Assembly: GCA_021014325.1 (NCBI GenBank)
Contig: CM037469.1
Span: forward strand, 13,272,663 to 13,336,662
Reading direction: 5' to 3'
Length of the DNA stretch: 64,000 bases
From: Plazaster borealis
Taxonomy: Eukaryota > Echinodermata > Asteroidea > Forcipulatida > Labidiasteridae
Part shown: positions 35,097 through 46,399 of the stretch, in pieces
Numbering within the stretch: the first letter of the stretch is position 1
How the letters are laid out: each line of letters begins with the position of its first letter
Made by a program: the position numbers and the translations under genes
Notes under the pieces: generated by a model
What the model saw: the letters and a program-made list of their open reading frames with translations, nothing else
The model's database searches: none
What the model was told of the DNA's origin: nothing

Positions 35097-35662
35097 CTAG
35101 TCTACGATAGTTGTGCTGTGTCAATCCTATGTGTTTGGTAGTAGAATTAAAGATAACAACAATATGTATATTATTGTCATTGCAAAACTGCGCACTCTTT
35201 AAAGGAACGTTACAGAACTGGTAATTAAAATTTTCTTTATGATCACAGATTTACATAAAACTTAAAAGGTCTAATGATGATGATAGTAGAAAACATCCCT
35301 ATAAATATTTCTGTCTGAAATGCCATATTTGATGAGAAATAAATAAAACTAATTTCCGATTGGAGTTTATCGCTCATGAGCGTTTTATTCATGCATTGTA
35401 TAACACATGCAAATGTGTAATCGGTTTTTCACTATTTTCTCGTGACCCAGATGGCCGATCGATTTCAAACTTCTACAGGTTTGTCAGTTTATGTGTATGG
35501 TGTATTATATAAAGTGCTTACTCTGCCAGTTAGCAAAAACCAATTCTGTAATGTTCCTTTAAACAATATTAATATATATATATATATAAACATTTATGGT
35601 TCAGCATTAACAATGTCGGGAAAAACGAAAGATAGAAAATGCTTGGGATAAAGTAGTTTTAC
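35097..35662. other. Intron sequence, no feature seen
   Basis: A (TA)n stretch lies near 35574-35588. Nothing else is recognised between the MAM end exon and the third F5/8C domain. Confidence 0.5.
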
Positions 35663-35738
35663 CTTTGTAAACCCCGACGTCATCCAGTGCAATAAACGCC
35701 GTGACGTCATCTCTGGCTATGGTCCCTTGAATTATAAT
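35663..35738 (-). CDS. Receptor exon: MAM domain, end
   Basis: Phase 0 to 1. Only 25 codons, but they encode the diagnostic MAM ending IIIQGTIARDDVTAFIALDD followed by VGVYK (compare EG-x-x-GDIALDDIS). The acceptor is ccttccag. Confidence 0.92.
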
Positions 35739-37488
35739 CTGGAAGGAGAGTTGACAAGTTAATAGCTCCTCAATCTAAATCAGATGTATTTAGCTTGCAC
35801 AATTAGATGATTAGTATGTGTAGCTGTAATGTGGATCGAGTAAGTGTCTTCAATTAAAAGAAAATCAGCTGTTAACAAATGTTGGAGGAAATTATAATTT
35901 AACCCTCTAAAGGTTAATGATATCAAATTATACACATCGGGCGATAGCTGTTGTTGACAGTCAACGTGTTGTTTGCACTAATCAACAACATGTTTTTTAC
36001 ATCTTCTTTATGTCATTTGTTTTCTTCTCAGGGTCTTTAAAATTTCAATCATTAAAAACATTTTTTTTTTGTATATCCTTCAAACTCGACCCCATTTTTC
36101 CCCACAGAACTTCGGGCACCCGTAGCCGAAAAAATAAAATAATAATCATCATCATTTTTCACCCAATAACTACCGCCCTCTGTTGGCCAAGCTTGGCATC
36201 ATTAGCAAGCTGAAAACACAAGCTTTCCAATGGTAGTATGGTACCCAGTGTGCAACCTTTGGAAACATATATACAAAGCGAAAAAGAAACCTGACTATTG
36301 CTTTTTCTAACGTGCCCGCGTGTTGTATACGTTGTACACGTTGTACGGTGACTTTCGTGCAAATTCTGCTCTTGATCTCATACAAAATGCTACATTTCAG
36401 CTTAAAAATGTCCCAAAAGAAGCCTGAAAAGAAGTCAAATGTTGTCCAAACTTCCAGGAGACAATTTAGAGAAGAATAAGTCTTGGGTTTTGGGGGTTTT
36501 GTAGATGAAAACGGTGATCTTGACGAGGAAGAAATGTTGAACGGCATTGATCCGACCATAGACTGCTGGTTATGTACATGTAAAAGCGAAATTCTGGGAG
36601 GTAAAATTAATATTTTGTCTTTATTTTTTTACCTCTATAGAAAGATCAAATGATGTATAATTCAAAAACGGCACTCAAAATATTTTTGAACAAGTGAAAA
36701 TTACCAAATTTACATAAAATATGAAAAAATTGGAATTTAAATTTAAAAATATGAATTTAATAATGGCGGTAAGTTTTTTCCAAAAGCCGGGGGGGGGTAA
36801 ACGATTTGCTAAAAATATAGCACTATATGTAAGCTTTAAAATGATGCATAACGTTAACATGTTTCCAAGATATAAATCAGTCATTTTAATAAATAACCTG
36901 AGCACATGCAAAATATTTTTAAAAATGGGGTCGAGTTTAAAGGGTTTTAAGGGGAAATTGTTACAAAATAACAAAATATTTCAAATCGGGAGGGGTTTTG
37001 TATGTGTGTTTTTTTTACAGCATTTGCCCACTGGAATTTGTAAAAAAAATACATGTGGGTTAAGAATTCAAACAACTGAACAGGCTGAATGAAGTTGCTC
37101 AAACTGTCCTTTTTGTTTGTATTGATGATGATAAACTGTACAGAAAATTAAATATCATAAACAAATAAAAACAATGATGAGTCGTTACCTAATTAGTGAG
37201 GTCGTTTGGTCTAGAACTGTGTGCAGTCTTTACAGTTCAGAACTGTTATGCTATAGCTTTAGGGCAACTTCAACGAGCAAAGTTAGTTATGCGGGGTTTC
37301 TTTTACCAGTAAACAACCGAGTTTTGTATGTTTAAATTTGTAATCTCTTTGAATGCAAAACAAAAACAAATCCAAGTTAGAGCTTCCAATACCACACAAT
37401 GGTTTTTAATTATAGTTTACAATGCTTGTTTGTACAAATAAAACACATAATGTTCACCAATCTGTTTACACACTCAGACATCATTTAC
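35739..37488. other. Intron sequence, AT-rich, no feature seen
   Basis: 1.75-kb intron inside the MAM domain. Homopolymers at 36061 (T) and 36790 (G). Open frames of 99-129 codons show no domain and no matching splice phase. Confidence 0.5.
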
Positions 37489-37922
37489 CAGTGTTCCTGT
37501 TTCTATCTTGTACACAAAGTGACCTCTTTGGACTTGCCCCTCAAACACTGCTTCTTTTTCCCAAACCGTAGTCTCCACATCATCCGCATTGACAGCTTTG
37601 ACCTCAAGTCTGGTATCACTAGACGAACCGCGGACTAGATAACGTAGCCTCACGACCAATTCACAGGGGCCCTCTGGAAATTCCATGAAAAGTAAACGCG
37701 ACACATACGGAGACTGCGAGATTTCGTCCACGCAAGGGTAGAAAGGGTTCGAAAGCGTTAGCTGCGGGGATGTGGGTTGGTCTGTTACGAACGTTGGTGG
37801 TGCTGTTGAGACACCCACGGTGCCCAACTCCGAGTACGTAGGCGTGGTCTCGGGGTATAAGGACTGAATACTGGTAAGACATTCTGAGGCGCCCTCCAAC
37901 CAATTATAGAAGATGAAACTAC
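37489..37922 (-). CDS. Receptor exon: MAM domain, middle, with a Pro/Thr-rich insert
   Basis: Phase 1 to 0. The C-terminal half carries SRLLFMEFPEGPCELVVRLR, then LVRGSSSDTRLEVKAV, the C-x-L-x-F-x-Y-x-x-G and L-x-V strands of a MAM domain. The first half has about 50 extra residues rich in Pro and Thr (TTPTYSELGTVGVSTAPPTF), so the whole domain spans about 214 residues, longer than the usual 160 or so. The acceptor follows a 13-T tract. Confidence 0.82.
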
Positions 37923-38171
37923 CTTAAAAAAAAAAAATGGAGGTCAAACTTTTAGATAATTTTTAACCATTAAAGCAGTACAGAAGAAGGGAAACCCATG
38001 TCCGATCATATCTACAGGCGGATACACAATCTGTTTTTTGTCCAAAATCTCAACCATCCATTTATGTTGCTGAAATAAAGTCGTACTTTTTAGTGTGTTG
38101 ACAATAGATAGTATGTGTAGTAAATGTCTCTGAGGATTAAGGATAATTGGAGCAACAGGCTAGTGACGTAC

Positions 38172-38303
38172 TGTTAAAACTGTCAGTGATGTCATCATTG
38201 TCTATGACGTCACCGATACGAAACCACACCCAACTGCTATTGCGCCCGAAATCCTCTCGCCATAGAGGGACGGTGTCTTCGAAATCAGCAAACAATAAGT
38301 TGC
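38172..38303 (-). CDS. Receptor exon: MAM domain, start
   Basis: Phase 1 to 1. Encodes LLFADFEDTVPLWREDFGRN then SSWVWFRIGDVIDNDDITD. The F-ADFED opening followed by a Trp-rich strand is the usual start of MAM domains. The donor is aaca|gtacgt. Confidence 0.8.
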
Positions 38304-38555
38304 CTAGAAACATAAAGACGGAATTAGTTTAAACATTTAGATGAGTGAAAATAGTCTATTAAATGTGAAAGAAATACTATTTGTTGATCTGATTTAATCT
38401 AGTGTACCTGTTTATTTGGAAAACAGATTATTTCTTTACACTCGGAAAAAACAAGCAACAAGTCTAATACAATTGTGTTAAAAACCCACACATGTTTAAT
38501 TCCAAATATTATGCTGATGAACTCTTTAGTGACGTCGTGAACAGGCAAGCTATGC

Positions 38556-38703
38556 TTAGGGCGTACTATCCGAAAAAGTGGTTACGACTACGGCTACCAC
38601 TGTTGCTCAGGGTTTTGCTGCGGACGTCAAACCTAAACGTCAGTGCATTGTGGCGCTGCGATCAAGCCGTAGCCATGGCCGTAGCCGCCAATTCGGACAA
38701 AAA
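38556..38703. mobile_element. Foldback MITE family A, copy 3
   Basis: Left arm actatccgaaaaagtggttac, right arm gtagccgccaattcggaca, with subterminal GGCTACGG/CCGTAGCC. Intron between the MAM and second F5/8C exons. Confidence 0.7.
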
Positions 38704-38892
38704 AAGGTCTCAAAAGAAGATAAGGAACAATCTATAAAAAAGTGGTTTAGCAGCATGTAGCTTCCACGTCCAAAATAATCTCCTGAATACAATCAAAACA
38801 TAGAAACGTAGAGTTATGAAACCAATGGTTCTGTTCAGAAAAACTCAGCAACGTTTTACATTTTTAGTAAGAACAACAATAAGCAATGTTAC

Positions 38893-39037
38893 TTATGTGC
38901 AGTGATCCCAGAAGCTCGAACCGCAGACAGAGATCGTCCTCCCAGTAGAAATGGTTAAGCTTGACTTTACTGCCGAGAATGGGTTTATTGAAATCCAACC
39001 TGAACGATTCACCATAAGGTATGTCAAAGTAGCTCAC
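38893..39037 (-). CDS. Receptor exon: second F5/8 type C domain, C-terminal third
   Basis: Phase 0 to 1. Encodes YFDIPYGESFRLDFNKPIL and DDLCLRFELLGS, ending the domain with the C-L-R-x-E-L-LG motif. The donor acataa|gtaac is not ideal but keeps the phase. Confidence 0.88.
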
Positions 39038-39322
39038 CTAAAATACATTAACAAATTCATGTTCATGTTATAAAATGGATTGTAATTTTGAAAACAATAT
39101 ATAAAAAAAAAAAGTGCAATTTTCGCGTACTTCATTTGTTTGTTTATTTGTAACGCAAATTGTGGTAATAATATTTGTCAGTTTATTTCATTGTTAAGAT
39201 CAATCGTTAGTATTAAATAGTTTTGCTATCCAGTTTATTGAGATGCCGTCAACTTGTAAACTCTGGTCATCATATAGTGTTACTTAGCGCTGAAGCTAAT
39301 GTTGTGCATCATTTCGAAGCGT

Positions 39323-39660
39323 ATTGTGGCCGAGGGATTAAGAGCACCGGACTCAAACTCTGGTGTTTCAGATTAGCAGAGTGTGGATTCGAGTCCTGGT
39401 CGTGTCGTTGGGCAATTTTACTATAATTGCGTTGTCCTTCGGAGGGGACATAAGGCCGTAGGTCCCGTGTGCTAGGGTTGGTAGTGCATGTAAAAAGAAC
39501 CCAGAACACTGATCATGGAAGAGTAGGGGTTAACCCTGGTGTTTCTGGATCACATAGCAAGCACCACTGTGTACAGGTTTCCTCAAGTTAGCGAGCTACA
39601 GTGATTAAATTCACTTATGAGGCTTCCTTGGTTTCATTACCAAAATATAATAACAACAAT
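39323..39660 (+). mobile_element. tRNA-Leu-derived SINE
   Basis: The head gtattgtggccgagggatta with the A box, an anticodon-arm-like caaactctggtgtt, and B box ggattcgagtcctgg mimic a tRNA-Leu. A body of about 230 bp and an attaccaaaatataata AT-rich end follow. The inner intron of the second F5/8C domain hosts it. Confidence 0.8.
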
Positions 39661-39976
39661 AATTATAAACCAGATTTAGGGAAAATTGGGCCCAGCAGTT
39701 GGTATGAAACCCGTAGATAATGACATGATGCAGATGATATTGGGTTAAATTTTGGATGATATGAATGGGCCCAACACTCAGTCTGTTTTGTTTTGCAATG
39801 ATACACAAAAAGTGATGTAAATTTTGGCCTAGATAAACAGTTGGCATATACTGTAACTCTAGTGCGATACCGAACAGTGTATACATAATAATGACGTAAT
39901 ACTTTCCGTTACATTTCGCCTAAGACATTGCTCATTGAACATTCAGTAATTATCGATAAGAAAACCAAATAGTTAC

Positions 39977-40266
39977 CGATCGCGTCCTCCAATGTAGCGA
40001 ATCGGGCGACAAACGAACAAGAAATGACGTCGGATGTGTGCTGGCATTCGACTGGTTGGAATCCCTACCCTGAACCAAGATACCCGTCAAAGTCGTCTCC
40101 GCTAGAAGGTCAACCTGAAACACTGTCCAGTCGAGGGAGGCGTCTGCACACCAGGCGTTCGGGCCATCGAACCGGGCATCTGCGGCTGTGTACCCACTGA
40201 GACTCCTAGATACCGCCAGCTGGGAATCATAAATCTCGTTGTTCTTCATTCCAAGTTCTCGTGCAC
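39977..40266 (-). CDS. Receptor exon: second F5/8 type C domain, N-terminal two thirds
   Basis: Phase 1 to 0. Starts RELGMKNNEIYDSQLAVS, then ARFDGPNAWCADASLDWTVF and VDLLAETTLTGILVQGRD. The LGM-x-N-x-I-x-DSQ-x-x-S opening and the I-x-VQGR strand are the standard signature. Confidence 0.94.
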
Positions 40267-40514
40267 CTGCTTAAAAGCGAAGAAATTCAAAACTGGACAA
40301 TGAATTAATGCCGACTCTGTTCTGGCAGAAACTCTGGACCATACGTTACATGCTGTACTCTGTTTAGGGCTGTTTACGTTTAAGATTTTACTATTGTACA
40401 ATGTCACCAAACGCACCAACATTGGTTGCAAGCTCGGGGATGGTACTACTTTTGGCTCAAAAACTGGCATATACAAAATTTAAATGCCCAAGTCGTCCTA
40501 CAATAAATGTCAAT

Positions 40515-40887
40515 TAAGGCACTGTACACGTTTGGTAATTACTCAAAATATATATTAACATAAAAACTGACTTGGTAACGAGCAACGGAGAGCTGTTGAT
40601 AGTATACAACATTGTAGGAAACGACTCCCTCTGAAGTAACGTAGTTTTTGTGAAAGAGGTAATTTCTCACTAAAATAATAAAAACTTATTGCAAGAAGTT
40701 TTTATTTCTATCTGAAAGCAGCCAAGTTTGTACAACAAGGGTGTTTTTTCTTTCATCATTTTCTTGAAACTTCGATGACCAATTGAGCCCAACTTTTCAC
40801 AGGATTGTTATCTTATGCATATGTTGGGATACACCAAGTGAGAACATTGGTCTTTGACAATTACCAAACGTGTTCAGTGCCTTTAAA
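40515..40887 (-). mobile_element. 370-bp MITE family C, inverted copy
   Basis: Ends aaggcactgtacacgtttgg and cgtgttcagtgcctttaaa; the hairpin is partly decayed. Intron between two F5/8C domains. Confidence 0.88.
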
Positions 40888-41575
40888 CGCGGTTTTCTGA
40901 CAGTACAGAAAATGACATTGAAAGGGAATTTTCAAAAAGGCTGCGCAATATTATTCGAATTTCTCAAATTAGCGCAAACAGCTAGCCTCTGACTCCAAAA
41001 CTTTTCGCTTTCGTCGTAAATCCTACTTGTGTAGCAAGATTAGTGCATTTCCTATGGGCATTTTATTTTTTTAGAACAAACCTGTTTTGGCGTGCTTTAC
41101 GGTAGAGTTTGTACGTCATCCTTTACTAACAGCTGATGCACCATGTCTATTATTCACATACATAATAAATGTTCAGTTTGTTTTTCGTTGATGTGATTCC
41201 ATCCATTTAAATGAAATGTTGTGGATATTATGCGAATTTCTTTAGACTATAGAATAACACAGCCGTTATATCTAAGTGGCGTCAGTCTCCCCGCGCGAGT
41301 CCGTTGTATTCAAAATATTAAGCATGGTCTCCTTACGTCTCATAAAATGTATCAATCGACAGCTATTATTTTCTTTCGGTAACCGCGTAAACTATCAACT
41401 TGCGAAATGTTGTGCAGGTCGTGCAATTATTGGGACACATTCAAGCCCACATTTTTGTTTTCGTTAAAACTTAAGTCACAGTCCAGGGTTATCAACGATT
41501 CTCGGGAATTAAAATACGCGCACGACTTGCAAAGTCTAGGACACACAGTCCTACTCACGTTTTCTTGGTTCTTAC
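40888..41575. other. Intron sequence, no feature seen
   Basis: No exon or repeat is recognised between the inverted MITE and the next exon. Confidence 0.5.
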
Positions 41576-41726
41576 CTGTCATATTGTAGCCCCAAACTGT
41601 AACGATTGTGCAGATATTCTGGTGTCTCCATTCTGTTGGGTGAAGACGAATTGCCCAGGCCTCAAAAGGATCCGGAAATTCGACTTTGTCATCCCACATC
41701 TTAGAATCTGCGTTCAGGTCGAATTC
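41576..41726 (-). CDS. Receptor exon: first F5/8 type C domain, C-terminal third
   Basis: Phase 0 to 1. Encodes FDLNADSKMWDDKVEF, then PFEAWAIRLHPTEWRHQNIC and VWGYNMTG. The A-x-x-IR-LHPTEW ... C ... GY end is diagnostic for the F5/8 type C fold, and the last Cys pairs with one near the domain start. Confidence 0.93.
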
Positions 41727-42144
41727 CTGCATTTTGGAAACGAGTACAATGGTCTAGAGGTGACGCCAATCAATATTAACAATTTGACCATGTAATAGTT
41801 ATACGGAGACTACGTGGTATTTTTTTTTTTTTTTTTTGTGGTCAACATGAATAAATGTTTTCTCCAGCACAGTGGGTTATTTTTCAGACGAATTTATTTT
41901 TGTTGGCTACGGCACATGCCCTGGTATCCATACCCCCCCAGAAAAAAATAAATAAAACTAAACATAATAAATAAATAAACACAACAAACAAACAACAACA
42001 ACAACAACAACAGCAGCACGTGGGCGTAATTTATACATAAACGAATCAACGAATTTTAAGTACAGAATCACTGATGGAACGCAAACTGTGTTTTCAAAAA
42101 GACCCTCTTTTGATAATAAAATATACGTGAACTAAGCGACTTAC

Positions 42145-42428
42145 TTTTGGATGACGGTCCGTGTCCACATAATACTGCCAAAGGCCATCATAAACGTTGA
42201 CGGACAATTCGAATGACGTCATCCAACCGGGGGAATCCCCGAACTCAACGAACGTCAATTTTGTGATCCCTACCACCCGGTCGAAGTTCAACTCAAGCCA
42301 TTGGTCGTTTTCGTCTTTGAGGGCGCACCAATGCGCTGACGGGAAATCGTCAACAGGATGCTGTGCGACGTGCAGAATACGTCTACTCGATGCATCAAGG
42401 GAGCCATTGGTGATACTAAGTGCTGACT
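42145..42428 (-). CDS. Receptor exon: first F5/8 type C domain, N-terminal two thirds
   Basis: Phase 1 to 0. Encodes SALSITNGSLDASSRRILH, DENDQWLELNFDRVVGITKL and TSFELSVNVYDGLWQYYVD. The QWLELNF strand, the ITKLTFVEFG strand and the SVNVYDGLW segment are classic discoidin features. The donor is aaaa|gtaag. Confidence 0.92.
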
Positions 42429-42552
42429 CTGAAAAGTAGTAACGTTACAGATGATTCACAATCAATGTAGTGCGCCACCAACAGGGTGCCTCATAATAGT
42501 TTTTGTTTACTGTCCGATTCTTTTTTTCTGATTCTTCTTTTGTCTTTCTCAC

Positions 42553-44601
42553 CTTGGTAGTGTATTGTGCACAGCCAGTCTCCACAAAACCTCGGCTCCA
42601 AAGTTGAGTAGAAGAAGCTCTCATCTTCTGAGCAGTCCGTGTCCAGAAATGTGTCACACCCTTCTGGTCGTCCGTTGGTACCACTTCCTGGGGTGTTTTG
42701 AGTAACACTAGATTGGATGGTTTTCGCTGTCGCTTCAAAACCAATGCTGGTAGGTTCATTGGGAAAGTTGGTGGTCGCAGTACCGCTTGTCAAAGTTACT
42801 TGTGCATTGATTGAATCAATGCTGGTTTGATCCTGACCGCTACCTATTCCACTGTAGTTGTAGTTGCTATCAGTAAGATTTTCGGTGATGTTACCACTAC
42901 CGTTGTCACTGTCGTGGCTGTTACCGCTGCCGATGTCACTGCCACTAAGGCTCGGGCTACTATAAAGCCTGGTGCTACTAGTACTACTGCTACTGTTACT
43001 ACTGAGGTCACTGTCATTACCACTAAAGCTGTCACTGTCAGTAAAGCTGCCACTGTCACTAAGGTTCGTGCTACTGAGGCTGGCGCTACTAGTACTACTG
43101 CTACTAGTACTACTGGGGTCACTGTCATTACTAGTACTACTGCTACCAGTACTACTGAGGTCACTGTCATTACTAGTACTACTGCTACCAGTACTACTGA
43201 GGTCACTGTCATTACCACTAAAGCTGTCACTGTCAGTAAAGCTGCCACTGTCACTAAGGTTCGTGCTACTGAGGCTGGCGCTACTAGTACTACTGCTACT
43301 AGTACTACTGGGGTCACTGTCATTACTAGTACTACTGCTACTAGTACTACTGAGGTCACTGTCATTACCACTAAAGCTGTCACTGTCAGTAAAGCTGCCA
43401 CTGTCACCGAGGTTCGTGCTACTGACGTTGGCGCTACTAGTACTACTGCTACTAGTGCTACTGCTGTCATTACCATTACCACTGTAGCTGTCACTGTCAG
43501 TAAAGCTGTCACTGTCACTAAGGCTCGTGCTACTAGTACTACTGCTACTAATACTACTTACATCAGTGCCATTACCACTAAGGCTGTCACTGTTAGTAAA
43601 ACTGTCACTGTCATTATTGTTCGTGCTACTGAGGCTTGTGCTACTAGTACTACCAATGTCACTGTCATTACCACTAAAGCCGTCACTGTCAGTAAAGCTG
43701 TCACTGTCACTAAGGCTCGTGCTACTGGGGCTGGTGCTACTAGTACTACTGCTACTAGTACTACTGCTGTCATTACCATTACCACTAAAGCTGTCACTGT
43801 CACTAAGGCTGGTGCTACTAGTACTACTGCTACTAGTACTACTGATATCAGTGTCATTACCACTAAAGCTGTCACTGTCAGTAAAGCTGTCACTGTCACT
43901 AAGGCTCGTGCTACTGGGGCTGGTGCTACTAGTACTACTGCTACTAGTACTACTGCTGTCATTACCATTACCACTAAAGCTGTCACTGTCACTAAGGCTG
44001 GTGCTACTAGTACTAATGCTACTAGTACTACTGATATCAGTGTCATTACCACTAAAGCTGTCACTGTCAGTAAAGCTGTCACTGTCACTAAGGCTCGTGT
44101 TACTGGGGCTGGTGCTACTAGTACTACTGCTACTAGTACTACTGCTGTCATTACCATTACCACTAAAGCTGTCACTGTCAGTAAAGCTGTCACTGTCACT
44201 AAGGCTGGTGCTACTAGTACTACTGCTATTTGTACTACTTATATAAGTGTCATAACCACTAAAGCTGTCACTGTCACCAATGTTCGTGCTACTGACGCTG
44301 GTGCTACCAGTACTACCAATGTCACTGTCATTACCACTAAAGCCGTCACTGTCAGTAAAGCTGTCACTGTGACTAAGGTTCGTGCTACTGAGGCTAGTGC
44401 CATTTGTACTGCTGTTATAGTTGTCATAGTACTGCGAGCTCTCACTACTGTAGTATGAGGAGTTGTAACTATAACTATAACTGTAACTGGTATTGCTGCC
44501 TTCATCATACAAGAAATCCCCGAACACATCACAAAGCCGCTCCACACATGTGCTTGATGAATTAGCGATATGTGGCATGTTACATTTAGGTCCATCTTTA
44601 T
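42553..44601 (-). CDS. Receptor exon: giant Ser/Asp/Thr-rich acidic repeat
   Basis: One 2,049-nt exon, phase 1 to phase 1, with no stop in 683 codons. It starts with a three-Cys segment (KCNMPHIANSSSTCVERLCD) and a Tyr/Ser stretch (YSYSYSYNSSYYSS). It then has about 550 residues of repeats built from DSDSFTDSDSFSGN and SSTSSSSTSSTS blocks. It ends with a four-Cys segment (CDTFLDTDC, FCGDWLC). DNA-level higher-order repeats have a 189-bp period (three copies from about 43682). The composition resembles dentin sialophosphoprotein: acidic, rich in potential Ser phosphorylation and N- and O-glycosylation sites. A calcium-binding or extended stalk role is inference. Confidence 0.9.
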
Positions 44602-44849
44602 CTACACAAACATTCATAAAGACAAATCAATTTAAACAAAAATATAAGTAGTGATTTTATGATAAATCTAGGAAAAAGTATTCATAGCAAGAAGTATGGT
44701 TTCATATAATTTTAGGCATTACTATATTCGTCTCGTCCTTGGCCAAGGTTGTTCCATAGACACATGTTTGATGTACACTATTGTTATCATTGTGTCGATC
44801 GATGATTGTAGGAGTTCCGATTGCAAATGATATAATGGCTAATATTGCA

Positions 44850-45670
44850 CACCGTCATGTCCGACATTAACGTCGGACTAGGTTTGTCGGAGACATCAAG
44901 TCGGATATATTGATTTGTCAGACACAATGTTTTGAGGATAATAGTTTTGGGGACACAGTAGTTTACCAGATACAATAGGTCGGGCGCAATGAATTGTCGG
45001 TAAAAAAAAATTGTTCGACATGTTGAATTGGCGAACACAATGATCAACATAATGGTTTGTTGGACCCAATGGATCGGACATATCGGACACAAAAGTTATG
45101 GTGTGTCGAACAAAAGAGTCGGATATAATCGTTGTCATGAAACATTGGGTTGGACATACTGAATTGTCAAACAAAATTATCGACATATTGGTTCGTTGTT
45201 CACAATGCAAAGGATTGTGAACATTTGTCTTTCGGACACAATGATACGTAGATAATAGTTTGTAGGACACAATGGGTTGGACAAAATAGTTTGCTGGATA
45301 CAACAGTTCGGCTGTTGCCGGACAAAATGTGTTAGACATGTTAAATTGTCGAAATATTTATCGACCTAATGGCTTGTTGGGCACATTGGATCGGGTATAA
45401 TATGGTTTTTTGGAGACAATAGTCCTGACATAAAGGTTTGTTGGACATAACAGTTTGATGAAACACTGGGTTTGGCGTAATGAAGTGTCGAACAATATTT
45501 GTTTGACTTATTTTTTTTCGAGTACAAATGATCGACATAACTTATGGTTTGTTAGATACAATGGATTAGACATCATGGTTTTTTCCAGACACAATAGTTC
45601 GGACACAGTATTTATTTGACGGACAATTGGTGGGACACAATGGGTGGGATATAATGGGTAACAGATGAAC
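44850..45670. repeat. Degenerate minisatellite of TTGTCGGACACAAT-like units
   Basis: About 800 bp in the intron between the SRCR exon and the acidic repeat exon. Variants of ggacacaat, gtttgt(t/c)gga and gacataat recur every 20-30 bp with heavy divergence. Frames through it are without meaning. Confidence 0.7.
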
Positions 45671-45738
45671 CTCATTAACGGAAAATTAGTCAAAGTTAAC
45701 GTTTAAAGTTTTGGTCAAATACAACTCATCTACGCTAC

Positions 45739-46062
45739 CTTTTTTGCAGACAACCCCGGCAGCCTTCCTTTCTGGACAAGATTGTCCTTCCAAACTGTCA
45801 TTAAAGCTACACTCTGTAACATCCATTTCGGATCCGGTACAATTCACATTGTGGATATGAAACACCCCGGCCACTCCTTTCTGAATGAAAGCCACCTCGG
45901 CGCCAGCATAGCCCAACTGTCTGCAAAGCACGTTGGCTTCTGGGAAACCCCACAATTGGTCGCTACACACGTGACCCCACGTCATTAGGTCATCGATGTA
46001 CACTTGTATGATGCCATTACTGACGTCAGATCCGTTCACTAGGCGAATCTCCATTGGAAGAT
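45739..46062 (-). CDS. Receptor exon: SRCR domain
   Basis: A single exon, phase 1 to phase 1, encoding a whole scavenger receptor cysteine-rich domain of about 105 residues: IRLVNGSDVSNGIIQVYID, WGHVCSDQLWGFPEANVLCR, QLGYAGAEVA, NVNCTGSEMDVTECSF and AAGVVCKK. Six cysteines match the group A pattern. The one-exon, symmetric-phase layout is usual for SRCR modules and favours exon shuffling. Known SRCR domains bind proteins or polyanions; the ligand here is unknown. Confidence 0.93.
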
Positions 46063-46399
46063 CTATTTGAAAATATAACTGTAGGTTAGATTGTCTTTTA
46101 GTACGGCTTTATGTCATTAAAGGATCTACCAGAGTGGTGGCAAAGAGAAAGTGCCATAATCTCAAAGCAAAAACAATCTGACAAAAAGTTGTACCAACTT
46201 CATTCAATAGACTGTGCACGTCTAGCACATAATCAAACTTCCGGGACCGTTGTGGTCAAAAACATGGAGTTTTACGTGGGCGGGTTTTTGTTTCGTCAAT
46301 TATTGCAGTTTAACGTAGTTTAGACCATGAAAATTAAATATGATGTTGGGAATGTTTTACTAAGGTAAAACAAATTTCGAAGAAAACCCGAGATTAAGA

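Noticed and set aside
42827..44458. Plus-strand open frame of 543 codons (and other long frames) through the acidic repeat exon
   Set aside because: The repeat period is a multiple of three and lacks stop triplets in several frames, so long shadows are expected. Only the minus-strand frame has splice sites, phase agreement and flanking Cys segments.
44850..45670. Cys/Ser-containing minus-strand frames as extra receptor exons
   Set aside because: The exon borders on both sides already join in phase (SRCR exon to acidic exon), and the frames follow a decayed minisatellite.
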